DNA of 64,000 nt from Chloroflexi bacterium 44-23 (GCA_001899005.1 MKUW01000028.1:62001-126000); one strand, 5' to 3'. Shown: positions 40,521 to 50,660, counted from the stretch's first letter. A program made the numbers and translations. The notes: generated by a model not told the origin, from the letters alone.

Positions 40521-41228
40521 ATGTCATCAGAAACATATCGCCCCAGTAGCATACGTGCCATAATTTTCGGTATCATCGCCTTTATCATCTTACTTACAAT
40601 GATTTGTGGACTGGCTGAGGTTGTTAAATTTATCGGTGCCCCTTTCTTAATCCTGCCTGAAAAGCTGGGGTGGATTCCAGACGTCAGCCGAAAAGATGTG
40701 ATACCTGTGGATATGCAATTGAATACTATCGATCTCAATTTGAATCGGGCAGGTGATTATGTTGTTTATGCTCATGATTACGATTTACTGCTTGTCACCG
40801 ACCAATTGGCGCGGGCAAATGCCAATCCCTGGCTAAAAGTCACCAGTTCAACCAGCGGGCAATCAATCAATTTGAATTACGAACAAAGACCTTTGATCCC
40901 CTTTGATTCAAGTCTGGTTCGCGGTCGGCCGATCTTTCATTTTGCAATCGAAACACCAGGAATTTACAACTTCAAGTTTCCAAAACGTTTCACAGTAATC
41001 AATGTCCTGCCTGATCAGCTCACCGGAAATTTAGGAATTATTCTCTTCAGTTTCTTCCTGCAAATAACAATAATTGGATTTCCCCTGGCAGCCCTTATCA
41101 GAGGCCGTCGTGCGAAGCATAAAACCAAACTGGATGAAATCCGTAATTTAAAGAAACCGACCAATGATCAATTCTGGGAAGAATTACGCCGGCAACGAGA
41201 AGCGCAAAGAAATAAACCTGAATTATGA
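40521..41228 (+). CDS. Hypothetical protein with two TM segments
   Basis: Hydrophobic segments near aa 12-35 and 170-190; overlaps next gene by 4 bp. Confidence 0.65.
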   Translation: MSSETYRPSSIRAIIFGIIAFIILLTMICGLAEVVKFIGAPFLILPEKLGWIPDVSRKDVIPVDMQLNTIDLNLNRAGDYVVYAHDYDLLLVTDQLARANANPWLKVTSSTSGQSINLNYEQRPLIPFDSSLVRGRPIFHFAIETPGIYNFKFPKRFTVINVLPDQLTGNLGIILFSFFLQITIIGFPLAALIRGRRAKHKTKLDEIRNLKKPTNDQFWEELRRQREAQRNKPEL

Positions 41229-41659
41229 TGAAGATTGAGCGCTTGAACGAAAATTCAGCAGCATTTATGCATGCAATTTCTCAGCTCATGCCACAATTGT
41301 CTGACGCAAGCAACATTCCCTCTCAACACGAAATCGATAACATCATCGCATCTGCTGGCTGCACCATCTGGATTGCTTACAGTCCAATGCAAGAAATCGT
41401 TGGAATGTTAACCCTTGCTATTTATGCCACCCCAAGCGGGATACACGCCTGGATCGAAGATGTGGTGGTTGATCAAAACCATCGCACGCAAGGTTATGGT
41501 GAAGCATTGACTGACAATGCGATCAAATATGCCCGCCAACAAGGGGCAAAAGCGATCAGTCTTACCTCGCGTCCGCAGCGCCAGGCTGCCAACCGGCTCT
41601 ACCGCCGAATGGGATTTAAACTTCGAGAAACAAATCTATATCGTATGGATCTATCCTAA
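41225..41659 (+). CDS. GNAT family N-acetyltransferase
   Basis: IEDVVVDQNHRTQGYGEALTDNAIKYA motif A; SRPQRQAANRLYRRMGF. Confidence 0.92.
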   Translation: MMKIERLNENSAAFMHAISQLMPQLSDASNIPSQHEIDNIIASAGCTIWIAYSPMQEIVGMLTLAIYATPSGIHAWIEDVVVDQNHRTQGYGEALTDNAIKYARQQGAKAISLTSRPQRQAANRLYRRMGFKLRETNLYRMDLS

Positions 41660-41677
41660 ACAATCTTTATTAGCCAC

Positions 41678-42697
41678 TTATTCCACGTTGCTCAAACATT
41701 CATCTTTCCTGGTCACCTTAACAATCGCGATTTTGGTGGAATGATTAAAGGGGGCCGGATCAACGGGTGGCGTTGAACGAATGGTTTGGGGATAACCACA
41801 AACATCTTCAGGCACTGAAATGATGCGCTCGAGGCTGAGATATCCATTTTGAAACATTTTTTGTAAGGATGCATAGAAATCTGTACCGGATAGGAAAAGA
41901 GCATTATTTACGATTACCATATAACCATTATGGCCAACCAGGGGGCGGACTTTGTTCACCAGACGTTCGCCAGCGGTTAAGAGGTCTACAATTCCGGCTT
42001 TGCTTTTTGCAAAAAAAGGTGGATCAATAATTACACAATCAAATAGCAGCCCGCGCTGTTTCATTTGGGCGATTATCTTGAAAAAATCTGCCGTAATAAA
42101 ATCGCGTCCTGCTGGTTGAAAACCATTCAGAGAAGTAGATTTTTGTGCAACCTGCAGAAAATCTGAATTAGCATCAGTCTGCACCACCCTCTTTGCACTT
42201 CCAGTCAGTGCAGCCACCCCCAGACTGCCACAGTAAGCAAAAGTATTTAATACACTTTTTGCTTGCATTGCTTGCTTTAGCCAGGCTCGCAGAAAGCGGG
42301 TATCGCAATAAAAGCTGGAATCCTGGTGATATTGTAATGAGACTGCATAATTGACACCATATTCAATGATATGATCGGCTGAAGAATTACCGGACAATAA
42401 TATTCCACGATTAAGGTTTGCATCTGGAGAGAAACGTCTTTTCAATACACAACTATCAATAACCGGGAATTCTCTGCGGCAAATCGCTTCGATTTGCACA
42501 CAGGAAACCAAATCCAAATTCGCCAGCGGGCTGTAATCATAGATCAATAATGTGCGCGCAAAAAGCTCAAGTACCAGATCGGGGTAGCCCTCTAAGAATC
42601 CATTGAAAAGGCGAAAAGCGTTGGTCTCGGCACTACCAAAAGTTACTTTACGCAATTGCATTGCAGCGGAGATAATTTCAACAATTCTAGTTTCCAT
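41678..42697 (-). CDS. Class I SAM-dependent rRNA methyltransferase (RlmI/RlmK-like)
   Basis: FLRAWLKQAMQAKSVLNTFAYCGSLGVAAL, CVIIDPPFFAKSK motifs. Confidence 0.88.
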   Translation of the reverse strand: METRIVEIISAAMQLRKVTFGSAETNAFRLFNGFLEGYPDLVLELFARTLLIYDYSPLANLDLVSCVQIEAICRREFPVIDSCVLKRRFSPDANLNRGILLSGNSSADHIIEYGVNYAVSLQYHQDSSFYCDTRFLRAWLKQAMQAKSVLNTFAYCGSLGVAALTGSAKRVVQTDANSDFLQVAQKSTSLNGFQPAGRDFITADFFKIIAQMKQRGLLFDCVIIDPPFFAKSKAGIVDLLTAGERLVNKVRPLVGHNGYMVIVNNALFLSGTDFYASLQKMFQNGYLSLERIISVPEDVCGYPQTIRSTPPVDPAPFNHSTKIAIVKVTRKDECLSNVE

Positions 42698-43008
42698 CGT
42701 AATTCACCAACCATAATTGTACTTTATCCGGCTTTGATCTAATTTCTTAATCTTGCGGTCTGAAGATGGAGCACGGACTATAAACATCTCCAATTTCCTT
42801 TCCAGTGACAGCTGTCGTTGAACTTAATAAATGGATAGCTGAATTCTTGCTGAAAAACAAGTCCCAAACCCCGTTGGCACAAAATTGCAACTATATCAAT
42901 TAATCCTCCGTTCGTGATTAACGACCGCAATTTCTTTCTTATTGTTAGCCATTATTTAAACGTAGCGATAATGCCAGGGAGGAAATTTGGTTACGGTGAT
43001 GCCTTTGT

Positions 43009-44565
43009 ATGAGCACACTAGCGACAGAACTGAGTGAACCGATTTACGAGCCCCCCACCCTTACACTCTTGGATGCGAGTGCACCGGTTGATTTTGCTTA
43101 TCTTCAAATTGAAAGTGCCAGGTTATTGCGAACCTGCCAATACGAACTGGCTTTACCATACACATTGGCTTTATTAGACAGCCTCAAGCAATTGGGAAAT
43201 AATAATGCTTACTTGAGTGCATTTTGCCAACTTATGACCATTTATGAACAAGCCGGTATTTTTCCAAATTACGTAGAAAGTTTGTCGTTCGCGATAGAGA
43301 TTCTGGGGGAATCCGCCCCTGCTGTTGAAATCGCACAAACAAATCTCGCAATTGGTCGCCTTTACCACCTGCTGGAAGATTTTGACCAGGCACAGATTTA
43401 CTATGCCAAGAGTTTCGAAATCCAGCGTCATTTACTAAGCGATGTGCTCTCACCAATTTCCTATCGTTACATGGCAGAAACGTATGCTGCCAAAGATGAG
43501 ATGCCAGAGGCGCTGGAATCAATCGGGAAAAGTATTCATGCTTGCAATCAGGTGCAGAACCCCCTGCTGATAGCATCATCGATGAACACTTTTGGTGATC
43601 TGCTTATTGTTAATAACCAGATGAATGGAGCCAACCGGAAATTTACTTTAGGGCTGCAAGCGGCTCAAACCGCGGCTAATCCTTATGAACGCATCCGAGC
43701 TTTAATTGGATTGGGAATTATTCATTTTAAACAAAATAAGGTTGATTTGGCGCTTTCGATTTGGCAACAAGCGTATTCCCTGGCTGCCCGTCACCATTGT
43801 CACAGTCTTCTGGCCAAAGTTACCCGGGTGCTAGCAACAACCCACAAATTGCAAGAATCGTATAAGGTAGCGTCAGAATATTTTGAAATCTTCATCCAGG
43901 AAGACAAGCTACTTTCCTTGCAATCCTTTGCAACACAATTACGTAATCTGGAAAGTTCACAAAAAATCGAGATCATAAATCGCCGTAATCTCCAGCTTCG
44001 CCATGAAATTCAGGAACGCATGAAGAGTCAGGCGGAACTGGAAGTGCTGGCCACCACGGACCCAATGACAGGCTTGTTTAATCGTCGCCATTTCTTTACC
44101 CTGACCGAGCATTGGTGCGAAAATGCTACTGAAATCCCGCTTGAGATCAGTGCCATGATGATTGATATTGACCATTTTAAACGCATCAATGACGAATATG
44201 GTCATCCGGCTGGTGATGAGGTGCTTATCAAAGTTGCCCAGGCAATCCAGAATGCACTGCGTACAGATGACATTCTTTGCCGTTATGGTGGAGAAGAATT
44301 CAGTATCTTATTGCCCAACACCAATTTGATGGCTGCCCAGCAAGTAGCTGAGCGTGTCCGTCAAACCGTGGAAAATATGAAAATTTATTATGAAGATCAT
44401 GTTATTCAATTAACTGTCAGCATCGGGGTGGCCGATCTGCTTAATAGTCCCAAACATTCCGTCATGGGTTTATTGGGGCATGCAGATCAAGCGCTCTTCA
44501 AAGCCAAACACAAAGGGCGTAACTGTTGTGCCGTTTTCAGCAGTCAAAACCCCAGTCAAGATTAG
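43009..44565 (+). CDS. TPR-like sensor + GGDEF diguanylate cyclase
   Basis: N-terminal TPR-like repeats; TTDPMTGLFNRRHF, RTDDILCRYGGEEF (I-site RxxD and GGEEF). Confidence 0.93.
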   Translation: MSTLATELSEPIYEPPTLTLLDASAPVDFAYLQIESARLLRTCQYELALPYTLALLDSLKQLGNNNAYLSAFCQLMTIYEQAGIFPNYVESLSFAIEILGESAPAVEIAQTNLAIGRLYHLLEDFDQAQIYYAKSFEIQRHLLSDVLSPISYRYMAETYAAKDEMPEALESIGKSIHACNQVQNPLLIASSMNTFGDLLIVNNQMNGANRKFTLGLQAAQTAANPYERIRALIGLGIIHFKQNKVDLALSIWQQAYSLAARHHCHSLLAKVTRVLATTHKLQESYKVASEYFEIFIQEDKLLSLQSFATQLRNLESSQKIEIINRRNLQLRHEIQERMKSQAELEVLATTDPMTGLFNRRHFFTLTEHWCENATEIPLEISAMMIDIDHFKRINDEYGHPAGDEVLIKVAQAIQNALRTDDILCRYGGEEFSILLPNTNLMAAQQVAERVRQTVENMKIYYEDHVIQLTVSIGVADLLNSPKHSVMGLLGHADQALFKAKHKGRNCCAVFSSQNPSQD

Positions 44566-44669
44566 ATTTCTTGATTTAATCATTAAGATAATTTTAACTG
44601 ATCAATAGTCCATTTTTTTCGTTTCGTCCGGTAAAATGAATAAATCTCATTGCTAATCAGGTATTTCAT

Positions 44670-45125
44670 ATGGCTTATTTTGAAATCGGGATTTATGCTC
44701 CGTTACATTCGGAAAACATTGGAACCTTATGGCGGACAGCTTATCAACTTGGCGCTGCTGGTATTTTCGTGGTTGGTAAAGTGCATCGCACCCAAAGCAG
44801 TGATACTACCCGAACACCCAGACAAATCCCTTTTCGCAGCTTTCCAACCTGGGCGGACTTCTTACAACACAGACCAATTGGCAGCCGCCTGGTAGGGATA
44901 GAGATGGGTGGATCGCCTCTCCAGCAATTTGTTCATCCCGCAGAAGCCATGTATGTACTCGGTTCAGAAGCCAATGGATTGCCCGGCCATGTCTTGGAAG
45001 ATTGTGATGCCATCATCAGCCTCGAATCACTTCGCCATCCATCGTATAATGTGGCTGTAGCTGGTGGTATCGTAATGTACCACCGCCAATTCTTCACAAA
45101 ATCAGGCAGCGGTAGCAGCATATGA
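44670..45125 (+). CDS. SpoU/TrmH family RNA 2'-O-methyltransferase
   Basis: SENIGTLWRTAYQLGAAGIFVVG, YVLGSEANGLP, SYNVAVAGGIVMYHR. Confidence 0.9.
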   Translation: MAYFEIGIYAPLHSENIGTLWRTAYQLGAAGIFVVGKVHRTQSSDTTRTPRQIPFRSFPTWADFLQHRPIGSRLVGIEMGGSPLQQFVHPAEAMYVLGSEANGLPGHVLEDCDAIISLESLRHPSYNVAVAGGIVMYHRQFFTKSGSGSSI

Positions 45126-45164
45126 TTTTGGAACTCCGGCGATATAGAACAACGAGGATTTAAA

Positions 45165-45842
45165 ATGCGTTGGATTGCAAAGACTACCATGCTTTCCATT
45201 CGTCCATTTGAAGCGAAAGACCGGGCGAGTCTAATGAACATTGCTGCAGATACAGCGTTTTTTGGTGAACCGATCGAAAAGTATCTGGATGACCGTCGTA
45301 TTTTTCAGGATTATTTTTATGCCTATTACACTGATTTTGAAGCTGAACACGCCTGGGTAGCCATTGCCGGTCAAAAGGTAGTCGGTTTTTTAACCGGTTG
45401 TTTTGATAGCAAAGTCCAAATAAGTATCACCAGGAGAAAACTCCTGCCAAAAGTGCTGCTGCGCTTATTTTCAGGGAGGTATATGCTTGGCATCAAAACT
45501 TGGAATTATTTCATCAATCAAAAGCAAGCTCAGCGATCAGAATATTGCCCCTATGTGAATCTGCAGGACTATCCCGCCCACCTTCATATAAATGTAGATC
45601 AGAACTGGCGTGGATGCGGGATTGGACATCATTTAATGCAAATCTATCTCGACCAATTAATGTATGCGGGCATCGTGGGCGTGCACCTGGGTACAACCAG
45701 TGAAAACGAAGCAGCCTGCCGCATGTATGCGCAATTTGGTTTTAAGCTGCTTGACGAAAAACCGACCAGACAATGGAAAGCTTTTATTGACCATCCGGCT
45801 TTTGCGCGCGCCTATGGGCTTAAACTGCCTGAAACTCGCTGA
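45165..45842 (+). CDS. GNAT family N-acetyltransferase
   Basis: HLHINVDQNWRGCGIGHHLMQIYLDQL motif A; LGTTSENEAACRMYAQFGF. Confidence 0.88.
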   Translation: MRWIAKTTMLSIRPFEAKDRASLMNIAADTAFFGEPIEKYLDDRRIFQDYFYAYYTDFEAEHAWVAIAGQKVVGFLTGCFDSKVQISITRRKLLPKVLLRLFSGRYMLGIKTWNYFINQKQAQRSEYCPYVNLQDYPAHLHINVDQNWRGCGIGHHLMQIYLDQLMYAGIVGVHLGTTSENEAACRMYAQFGFKLLDEKPTRQWKAFIDHPAFARAYGLKLPETR

Positions 45843-45858
45843 GACCAATAAGTAATAC

Positions 45859-46953
45859 CTAACCCAATCTGGCTTTTTTTCTTTCCTGAATTAATTCAGC
45901 TACGATACTGATCGCTATTTCTTCAGGTGTTTCAGCACCAATTCGAACACCGACCGGTGTATGAACACTGGTTAAGAGAGCATCACTAACACCTTCGGCG
46001 CGAAGTGCTTCAAATGTAAGTTCAATTTTACGCCTTGAACCAATCATCCCGACATATCCGGCGGGTGAGGCAAGCGCTTGTCTAAGCACCATCTTATCAG
46101 TACTATGACCACTGGTAGCGATCACAATGTAGCTATCACGATCGACAGTGATATTTTGGAATACATCTAGGAAATCAGATAATTGAATACGGTCATCAGC
46201 TTCTGGAAATCGCTCTACGGTAACATATTGGGGGCGGTTATCCAAAACGACTGTATAAAAGCCCACCATTTTGCAAAGCGGAGCTAATTTTTGAGAAATA
46301 TGGCCAGCTCCGAAAATTATAGCCCGGCTAACCTGACCAATAGGTTCAACGACATAAACCGATTGGCCGCTTTTTATCTCCTGGATTGTTCTTGTCCCGG
46401 AAGGCAGAATGTTTTTCTGATTCGGACCGTTTTCAAAAGATATCTCTCGTAATTGATTATCCTGAATAAGAAACTTAGGAATAAGATTACCGTACAAATC
46501 TCCATCCGCGGATAAAAGACATTTGCTTAATGAAATCGTCTCACCTTCAGCAGGCACCTGTGTAATTTGCCAGGCTGGTTTTTGAAGCTGCTGGAATTCG
46601 ACCACTTTGCGAATCAAGCCGATCATATCCCCATCCTCAGGCAACACCGGCTCGACCAGAACTGTCACAGTCCCTCCGCAAATCATTTCCAGTGATTCCG
46701 CCTCATCCTCTGAGAGGGTGAATTCCATTAATTTCACATTTTTTGTTGCAATGCTGCTTTCATAAGATCTCTTTACAGTTTCTTCAAGCATGCCGCCACC
46801 GATTGATCCAACCGAATGCCCTTGCTCGTTTAAGACAAAGCGTGAACCTTTTCCGCGTGGTGAAGAACCCGCCTGGCGGATAATCGTTGCGATTAATACC
46901 GGATTGCCGGTTTCTAAATTGTCTAAAGCAAATTGGAATTCATTCTTTCTCAT
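45859..46953 (-). CDS. XdhC/CoxI family protein
   Basis: GSSPRGKGSRFVLNEQGHSVGSIGGGMLEE; XdhC Rossmann domain IIFGAGHISQKLAPLCKMVGFYTVVLDNRPQ. Confidence 0.92.
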   Translation of the reverse strand: MRKNEFQFALDNLETGNPVLIATIIRQAGSSPRGKGSRFVLNEQGHSVGSIGGGMLEETVKRSYESSIATKNVKLMEFTLSEDEAESLEMICGGTVTVLVEPVLPEDGDMIGLIRKVVEFQQLQKPAWQITQVPAEGETISLSKCLLSADGDLYGNLIPKFLIQDNQLREISFENGPNQKNILPSGTRTIQEIKSGQSVYVVEPIGQVSRAIIFGAGHISQKLAPLCKMVGFYTVVLDNRPQYVTVERFPEADDRIQLSDFLDVFQNITVDRDSYIVIATSGHSTDKMVLRQALASPAGYVGMIGSRRKIELTFEALRAEGVSDALLTSVHTPVGVRIGAETPEEIAISIVAELIQERKKARLG

Positions 46954-47044
46954 GATGTTCACTTCCTTTACTGATTGAGATTTTACACAAAAAGTAAATA
47001 AATTGTAAGCCAGTGTAAACATAGATTTAAAATTATCTCTGAAA

Positions 47045-47091
47045 GTATCATTCCAAAAATTAGGGGCAGTGTGTTTTTTTGAAAGGATACC
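47045..47091. repeat. Dispersed inverted repeat family, short form (copy C)
   Basis: GTATCATTCCAAAAATTAGGGGCAGTGTG...TTTTTTTGAAAGGATACC; termini complementary. Confidence 0.65.
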
Positions 47092-47168
47092 TCAGAAACT
47101 TATTTTAGTTGCTTTAATATGGAATTTACTTACAATTCCTTTAATGTAATTTTAATCCAGGAGGTATT

Positions 47169-48443
47169 GTGAGCATGCAATCACCAAATTTCAAAAATAT
47201 TTTCGGTAGAACCGTTGTCATTACGCTGATTACGTTGGTATTTGTCCTAAGCATTGTAATTGCTTTTCTTTCAGTGAACCGTGCCATGACAGAAGCCGGT
47301 CCGGAAAAAATCAATGTATTAACTGGTAGCAATAACGATTGTGTGCAATGTCACCGAAACGCCTCTCCCGGCATTGTCGAACAATATGGCATCAGCAGCA
47401 TGGCAGCAGCAAACGTAACCTGTCAAAACTGTCACGAGGTTGAGGAAAACTATCCCGGTTCAGTAAAACATGAAGGCACTTTCGTTTTAAAATCCCCTAC
47501 CCCGGCAATGTGCAGTAAATGCCATACAGCGGAAGTTATGCAATTCAATCAAAGCCGGCATGGTATACCTGCCTGGGTGGCGTATTCCGGTGTGGATGAG
47601 TTAACTGAAAGCCAGATCAAACTCTACCAATCCATTCCTGAAGGTCAATTTGCACCTGATAAAAGCAGAAATGAAATTGCTGCCCTGGAAGGTCCGGAAA
47701 TTACCGAGTTTGCCTGCAAGACTTGCCATGAAGTCGGGCAGCCCAACCCGGATGGATCGGTTGGTAAATGTCAAAAATGCCACTTACGACATGAATACAA
47801 TCGTGAACAGGTACGCAAACCCGAAACCTGCAATGCCTGCCATATTGGGCCGGATCACCCGCAATGGGAAATTTATCATGAATCACCTCACGGCATTGCC
47901 TATTCCACATTGGGCCATACTTGGAACTGGACGGCTGAAAGCGGCACGCTGGGTGTCATTGATTTCCCGGCCCCAACCTGCCAGGTCTGCCATATGAGCG
48001 GTTTTGGCGGATCCACAACCACCCATGATGTTGGTGACCGCCTGACCTGGTATTTATTTGCACCCATCAGTGAGCGGCGACCAGCTTGGGAGGATAACAA
48101 GATCAGAATGCAAAGCGTTTGTTCGGAGTGTCACAACTCTACCTTTATTAATGATTTTTACGAAAAAGCGGATGCAGCTACCCTGGCGGTTAATGATTTT
48201 GTGATGGAAAGCGACCAAATAAAGTCTAATCTTAAGAAAGCAGATTTGTTAACTGCTGCTCCATTTGATGAAAGTTTTGATTTTGAGCATTTCGAATTAT
48301 GGCACCACTGGGGCAGAACGGCAAAATTTGGTGCCTGGATGCAAGGACCGGATTACACACAATGGCATGGTGCTTATGAGATTCTAAATGCCTTGACCAA
48401 ATTGAAGGAGATTGCCGCCGAGAAAATGGAGAGCGGGAAATAG
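47169..48443 (+). CDS. Octaheme c-type cytochrome, hydroxylamine oxidoreductase (HAO) family-like
   Basis: Eight CxxCH motifs (CVQCH, CQNCH, CSKCH, CKTCH, CQKCH, CNACH, CQVCH, CSECH) from 47340 to ~48134; N-terminal TM anchor; C-terminal WHHWGRTAKFGAWMQGPDYTQWHG; RBS aggagg. Confidence 0.88.
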   Translation: MSMQSPNFKNIFGRTVVITLITLVFVLSIVIAFLSVNRAMTEAGPEKINVLTGSNNDCVQCHRNASPGIVEQYGISSMAAANVTCQNCHEVEENYPGSVKHEGTFVLKSPTPAMCSKCHTAEVMQFNQSRHGIPAWVAYSGVDELTESQIKLYQSIPEGQFAPDKSRNEIAALEGPEITEFACKTCHEVGQPNPDGSVGKCQKCHLRHEYNREQVRKPETCNACHIGPDHPQWEIYHESPHGIAYSTLGHTWNWTAESGTLGVIDFPAPTCQVCHMSGFGGSTTTHDVGDRLTWYLFAPISERRPAWEDNKIRMQSVCSECHNSTFINDFYEKADAATLAVNDFVMESDQIKSNLKKADLLTAAPFDESFDFEHFELWHHWGRTAKFGAWMQGPDYTQWHGAYEILNALTKLKEIAAEKMESGK

Positions 48444-48445
48444 AG

Positions 48446-49369
48446 ATGTACTATCTGGCAGACATCTTCCCCTTTCTGAATCGCTGGCGAAAACTTCCCA
48501 TCAGCCGTGATCAATTATTTCTGATTATGGCTGCCATCAACGAATTGTTTATGGGGCTGGATACTTATTCAGCTCACATTCTCAATGGCACCATCCGTTG
48601 GAATGAGTGGATCCCAATCATCTTCGGAACGTCAGCCGGTATTTTGCTTTTCTTCGCCGGTTTAATCGCACGCCGCAACCGCCAGCTGGCCAATATCCTG
48701 GCAACCATCATTTTCTTTGCCAGCATTATCGTCGGCTTTTTAGGATCTTTCTATCATATTTCCCGGGGAGCTATTCTTCCCGGAAGTTCCATTTTTGCAA
48801 GTTTACGTATCGCATCCTTTATTTGGGCACCACCGGCGATGGCACCCCTCGCATTTGTCCTGGTCGGAATACTGGGAATCAGCGCAGCCTGGATCGAAGA
48901 TCCGGTAAACAGCGGTAAATTACGAATTAATCAGAGGCTTTCCATCCAGATGCCTTTCAGCAAAACGCAGGCTTATTTTTGGATGGTGACGTTCGGCATA
49001 CTCGTCACGCTCGTCTCAGCCACATTAGATCATGCCCGCAGCGGGTACCTTAATCCCTGGCTCTGGTTGCCATTCTTCAGCCCCATTCTGGCTGGGACGA
49101 TCGCATTCTTGTGCGGATTTCAAAAACAACTTTCTCGAAGCGAAGTCTGGTTTTACACTATCTCCATGATCATACTTGGATTGGTCGGCGTGATCGGGTT
49201 TTATCTACACCTATCGGAAAGCCTCACAGCGTCAAACTGGAAGGTGCTCGAACGCTATCTGCGCGGTGCCCCATTTCTGGCTCCGCTCTTATATGCCAAC
49301 ATGGCGGCCATGGGTTTGATTGTGCTGCTCGATCCACAGGAGAAAATGATTGAAAGCAAAAGTAAGTAA
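48446..49369 (+). CDS. Multi-TM integral membrane protein, likely partner of the octaheme cytochrome
   Basis: Starts 2 nt after the cytochrome stop; roughly 7-8 hydrophobic segments; family not recognised. Confidence 0.75.
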   Translation: MYYLADIFPFLNRWRKLPISRDQLFLIMAAINELFMGLDTYSAHILNGTIRWNEWIPIIFGTSAGILLFFAGLIARRNRQLANILATIIFFASIIVGFLGSFYHISRGAILPGSSIFASLRIASFIWAPPAMAPLAFVLVGILGISAAWIEDPVNSGKLRINQRLSIQMPFSKTQAYFWMVTFGILVTLVSATLDHARSGYLNPWLWLPFFSPILAGTIAFLCGFQKQLSRSEVWFYTISMIILGLVGVIGFYLHLSESLTASNWKVLERYLRGAPFLAPLLYANMAAMGLIVLLDPQEKMIESKSK

Positions 49370-49629
49370 TCGAAGCTGGCTATTGCGTATAAGATTTCCT
49401 TAATCGCCCGTTGCGGTGAGAAAGTGAATGATTTCGGTATCACTGGTTTGTATACTGTAATAGAGACACTTCTAAATTAGACTGCAGAGGCAATTAATTT
49501 ATTTCGAAGGTGTAACTTTGCGATATTTTAGAGACACCAAGCAAAAATAACACTTCAACCGCCATCAAATCTACCAATTAGCAATCACCTTGCTTATCCT
49601 TTTTTGATTTATAATACTAACTCCGCTTA

Positions 49630-49717
49630 GTATCTTTTCAATAAAACGAGCTTGAGGAGCGTTTTTAAGCGGGCGATTGCTGCCTTATGACACCCTGCCC
49701 CCAGTATAATAAATGAT
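49630..49717. repeat. Dispersed inverted repeat family, degenerate long form (copy D)
   Basis: GTATCTTTTCAATAAAACGAGCTTGAGGAGCGTTTTTAAGCGGGCGATTGC...CCCTGCCCCCAG. Confidence 0.65.
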
Positions 49718-49755
49718 AATGAGCTTATTATAAAGTCAAGAAGGATGAGCTGACA

Positions 49756-50334
49756 TTGAATACAAACTCCATCTTCCCCTATCCATTTATTGACCAAATC
49801 ATCATCTCAGAAGATGACATTCGTAATCGCGTTCAGGAATTAGGCGAGTTGATTACCAATGATTATATGGATTCAGAAAAATTGGTGCTGCTGGGTCTTC
49901 TGCGCGGAAGTGTGATGTTCGTCACCGACTTGATGCGTCACATCAAGCGCCCGATGACAATTGATTTCATGTCTGTTTCATCCTACTCAGGCACGAAATC
50001 GAGCGGTTTTGTACGCATTGATTCAGATCACAAATCCACTATCAATGACTGGGACGTGATCCTGATCGACGATATCGTTGATAGTGGTTACACCATCCAT
50101 ACGGTGCGGAGATTGCTGTCAGATCGCAAACCGCGCAGTTTGCGAACCTGTGCCTTGCTCGATAAAGTTGAACGTCACAAAGTTGAGATCGAAATTGATT
50201 ATATCGGATTTTCCATTCCGGATTATTTCGTTGTCGGTTACGGTCTTGATCTGGCAGAAAAAGGTCGCAATTTGCCATACATCGCCTCAGTCGATTTAAA
50301 CAAGTACAAAGAACTGTACGGGGATGCAGATTAA
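49756..50334 (+). CDS. hpt: Hypoxanthine phosphoribosyltransferase
   Basis: VLLGLLRGSVMFVTDLMR, SYSGTKSSG, VILIDDIVDSGYT PRPP motif, YVVGYGLDLAEKGRNLPYIA. Confidence 0.97.
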   Translation: MNTNSIFPYPFIDQIIISEDDIRNRVQELGELITNDYMDSEKLVLLGLLRGSVMFVTDLMRHIKRPMTIDFMSVSSYSGTKSSGFVRIDSDHKSTINDWDVILIDDIVDSGYTIHTVRRLLSDRKPRSLRTCALLDKVERHKVEIEIDYIGFSIPDYFVVGYGLDLAEKGRNLPYIASVDLNKYKELYGDAD

Positions 50335-50660
50335 TTAATCTTTATTATTAATACCACTCAATCATAAAGGTGCGATTGTTTTTCCCGACGCATCACACCA
50401 ATCATCTTCTCCTGAAATTTTTAGGCAATGTAAGGCAAACCTCGTTTTCGGGATTTTTTTCTATCAATTGATTCTTTATTCTGCATGCAAAAGAAAATTG
50501 ATATTAATATCGTTCGCCAACCCCACCTGCCCAAGTCCAATGTACGGGTCTCTCTTATTCTAGCAATGCAATTTCAAGCATCCATTCAACCGGCCACACG
50601 ATTAATAGCTCGCAGAGCAATGGGAATTTGATTCCAATTAACCTGTATGAATCCAGACAG

